From JBBDIK01 sp964640385 (GTDB taxonomy: Bacteria > Actinomycetota > UBA4738 > JBBDHU01): a DNA stretch of 40,767 bases. The notes under the pieces are model-generated. The model saw only the letters and a program-made list of their open reading frames with translations, made no database searches and was not told the DNA's origin. The position numbers and the translations under genes are program-made. The first letter of the stretch is position 1; each line of letters opens with the position of its first letter. The stretch is from the NCBI GenBank assembly GCA_964640385.1, contig CAZXFL010000017.1, positions 1 to 40,767 on the forward strand, read 5' to 3'. Positions 39,704 through 40,767 of this stretch are shown here, piece after piece.

Positions 39704-40765
39704 TCAAGCGGAGAACGCGAACTCCTGGGCGGTGGAGTCGCAGGGGTTCCCACGCCCGAAGGTGACGCGGCGGTCGGTGACGTCGGCGATGCACCAGAAC
39801 ACGGTCTTGGTCGTGTCGATCCCCTCGGGATGCCGGCACAGCGCATCCGGCGCGGTCGCGTGATCGGACAGCATGTCCCGGAGGGTCTCGGGGGTGATCG
39901 AGCCGGGGGCGCCAGTCGCCAGCAGCGTCTGAGCGCGGTCCAACCGCACGGCGGAGCGGACCGCGTAGGCTGGGTCGCCCTCGAAGGGGAGCATCCGTTC
40001 GCACGCGTAGTGGTTGGTGTGCGCGAGCGTGCCGTCCGGGCCGGGTTCGGTGAGTTCGGCGTCGGTGGCGGAGCCTTCGACGTTGACACAGCGGCTCGCG
40101 TCGGTGATCACGTTGTTGTACGAGGAAGCTCGGTCCGGGTGGAGAGCGACCGCGAGCGCATCCTCGAGGGTCCGCTCGCGGAGCATCGTGCGGAAGTGGA
40201 GCTGGCGGGGGATCCCGATCCGCTCGTCGTTCGGGGACAACTCGTTTCCGGTGAACGACAGGCCTTCCGAGTTGAACCCGACGGACAGCCACGGCGGGCC
40301 GCCGATCGTGAAGATGACCGGCTCATCGTCGATGGTCCACTCGACCGCCAGGAGTTCATCCTCATCGTCCGCGCTGAGATCGTTGTTGTGGGCGACGAGG
40401 ACGTGGCCGTCGGCCGTGGCGGGCGGCATCGCGACGAGGTCGCTGCACCTGCCCTTCTGGGTCGCGACGATCGGTTGGCTCTCCGGCCAGAGCTCCTCGA
40501 TGGTCACCGCGAACAGCGCGAGCGGGTCGACGCCGGCACCCGCGGCCATCCCGTCGATCTCCTCGATGGCCCACGGCGCGGCCGCCCCGGTGGCCTCGCG
40601 ATACTGGGATGCCAGGTCGAGCAGCGCGTCGCGGGTCACCCCCGCCGGCAACGCGTCGTCGAACTCGACCGCGCTGCGGATGTGGGCGCCCCAGTACTCG
40701 CCGGCCTGCTCCCCGGCCTCTCGGTGGGTGCCCCGCACCCGCAAGACCTCGAGCGGCTCTGGCAT
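39704..40765 (-). CDS. C45-family Ntn hydrolase (acyl-CoA:6-APA acyltransferase-like)
   Basis: A 353-residue protein of the C45 peptidase/penicillin acyltransferase family. The sequence before GRCSDL (Cys107) would be the propeptide; autocleavage would expose Cys107 as the N-terminal nucleophile. Following segments fit: HVLVAHNNDLS, FTIGGPPWLSVGFNSEGLSFTGN, HTNHYACERM and the C-terminal VFWCIADV. The substrate (amide or acyl-amino acid) is unknown. The start ATG (40765) is two bases from the window edge and reads TGATG, suggesting coupling to a gene just outside. It lies 63 bases upstream of tldD, so a peptide-processing group is possible. Confidence 0.85.
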   Translation of the reverse strand: MPEPLEVLRVRGTHREAGEQAGEYWGAHIRSAVEFDDALPAGVTRDALLDLASQYREATGAAAPWAIEEIDGMAAGAGVDPLALFAVTIEELWPESQPIVATQKGRCSDLVAMPPATADGHVLVAHNNDLSADDEDELLAVEWTIDDEPVIFTIGGPPWLSVGFNSEGLSFTGNELSPNDERIGIPRQLHFRTMLRERTLEDALAVALHPDRASSYNNVITDASRCVNVEGSATDAELTEPGPDGTLAHTNHYACERMLPFEGDPAYAVRSAVRLDRAQTLLATGAPGSITPETLRDMLSDHATAPDALCRHPEGIDTTKTVFWCIADVTDRRVTFGRGNPCDSTAQEFAFSA

Positions 40766-40767
40766 CA

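Noticed and set aside
1..40767. CRISPR arrays, tRNA or rRNA genes, insertion sequences, attachment sites
   Set aside because: I saw no spaced direct repeats, no transposase or integrase motifs and no recognisable structural RNA apart from the TPP riboswitch. A covariance-model scan would be needed to exclude small RNAs.

Overview
The window is high-GC DNA, very likely chromosomal, from an actinobacterium-like organism, probably an uncultured lineage of Actinomycetota. Supporting signs are two luciferase-like (F420-type) oxidoreductases, a 7Fe ferredoxin, an F420-hydrogenase-beta-like protein, GlpX as the FBPase, a Lgt-like protein, TldD/TldE, a PilT ATPase, and many genes whose start codon lies 6-10 nt after a TANNNT -10 element, as in leaderless actinobacterial mRNAs. 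Genes are packed tightly, with many TGATG, ATGA, GTGA or TTGA start/stop overlaps. No gene-free stretch exceeds 300 bases. I saw no insertion sequence, phage, CRISPR array, tRNA or rRNA.

Layout. 1-3.5 kb: two aldehyde dehydrogenases (the first cut by the window edge) and a luciferase-like oxidoreductase. 3.5-6.8 kb: ferredoxin converging on an FrhB-like Fe-S flavoprotein, an A-type Fe-S carrier and a flavin disulfide-reductase-family enzyme. 6.8-8 kb: a coupled trio of Nudix CoA pyrophosphatase, CoA-binding protein and DUF4177. 8-10 kb: DUF429 protein and membrane-anchored PQQ-type sugar dehydrogenase. 10.2-12.4 kb: REC-GGDEF protein converging on a soluble REC-histidine kinase. 12.5-14.9 kb: SRPBCC protein, a TPP riboswitch with the HMP transporter CytX, and a cupin. 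14.9-18 kb: PepA, a PIG-L deacetylase and a methyltransferase. 18.1-21.2 kb: membrane protein, CPBP protein, PAP2 phosphatase and a divergent Lgt homologue. 21.2-24.7 kb: Mrp ATPase, a degenerate cyclase-homology protein, PilT and a small unknown protein. 24.7-27 kb: the SPFH/NfeD pair. 27-29.6 kb: sugar nucleotidyltransferase, luciferase-like oxidoreductase and a small HTH protein. 29.7-31.2 kb: a divergent pair of ArsM-like methyltransferase and ArsR-rhodanese fusion. 31.2-35.2 kb: GlpX/GpsA and an FMN alpha-hydroxyacid oxidase/PHP phosphoesterase pair. 35.2-36.8 kb: zinc-ribbon membrane protein, a second degenerate cyclase-homology protein and a CBS protein. 36.8-40.8 kb: TldE, TldD and a C45-type Ntn hydrolase.

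The most striking observation is at 29672-30442 (minus strand). An ArsM-like methyltransferase has an in-frame TGA where relatives carry Cys in a GCIAGAL-type motif. The frame stays open and family-like for 55 more codons, and a bacterial SECIS-like hairpin starts just after the TGA. I read it as a candidate selenoprotein. It is transcribed divergently from an ArsR-rhodanese fusion, across a control region of two nested TCAA/TTGA dyads that overlap the predicted -35 elements of both genes. Other notable items are two paralogous degenerate nucleotide-cyclase-fold proteins with a shared IPFPG-type N-terminus, a Lgt homologue changed at several positions known to be important in E. coli Lgt, and the repeated leaderless-promoter pattern.
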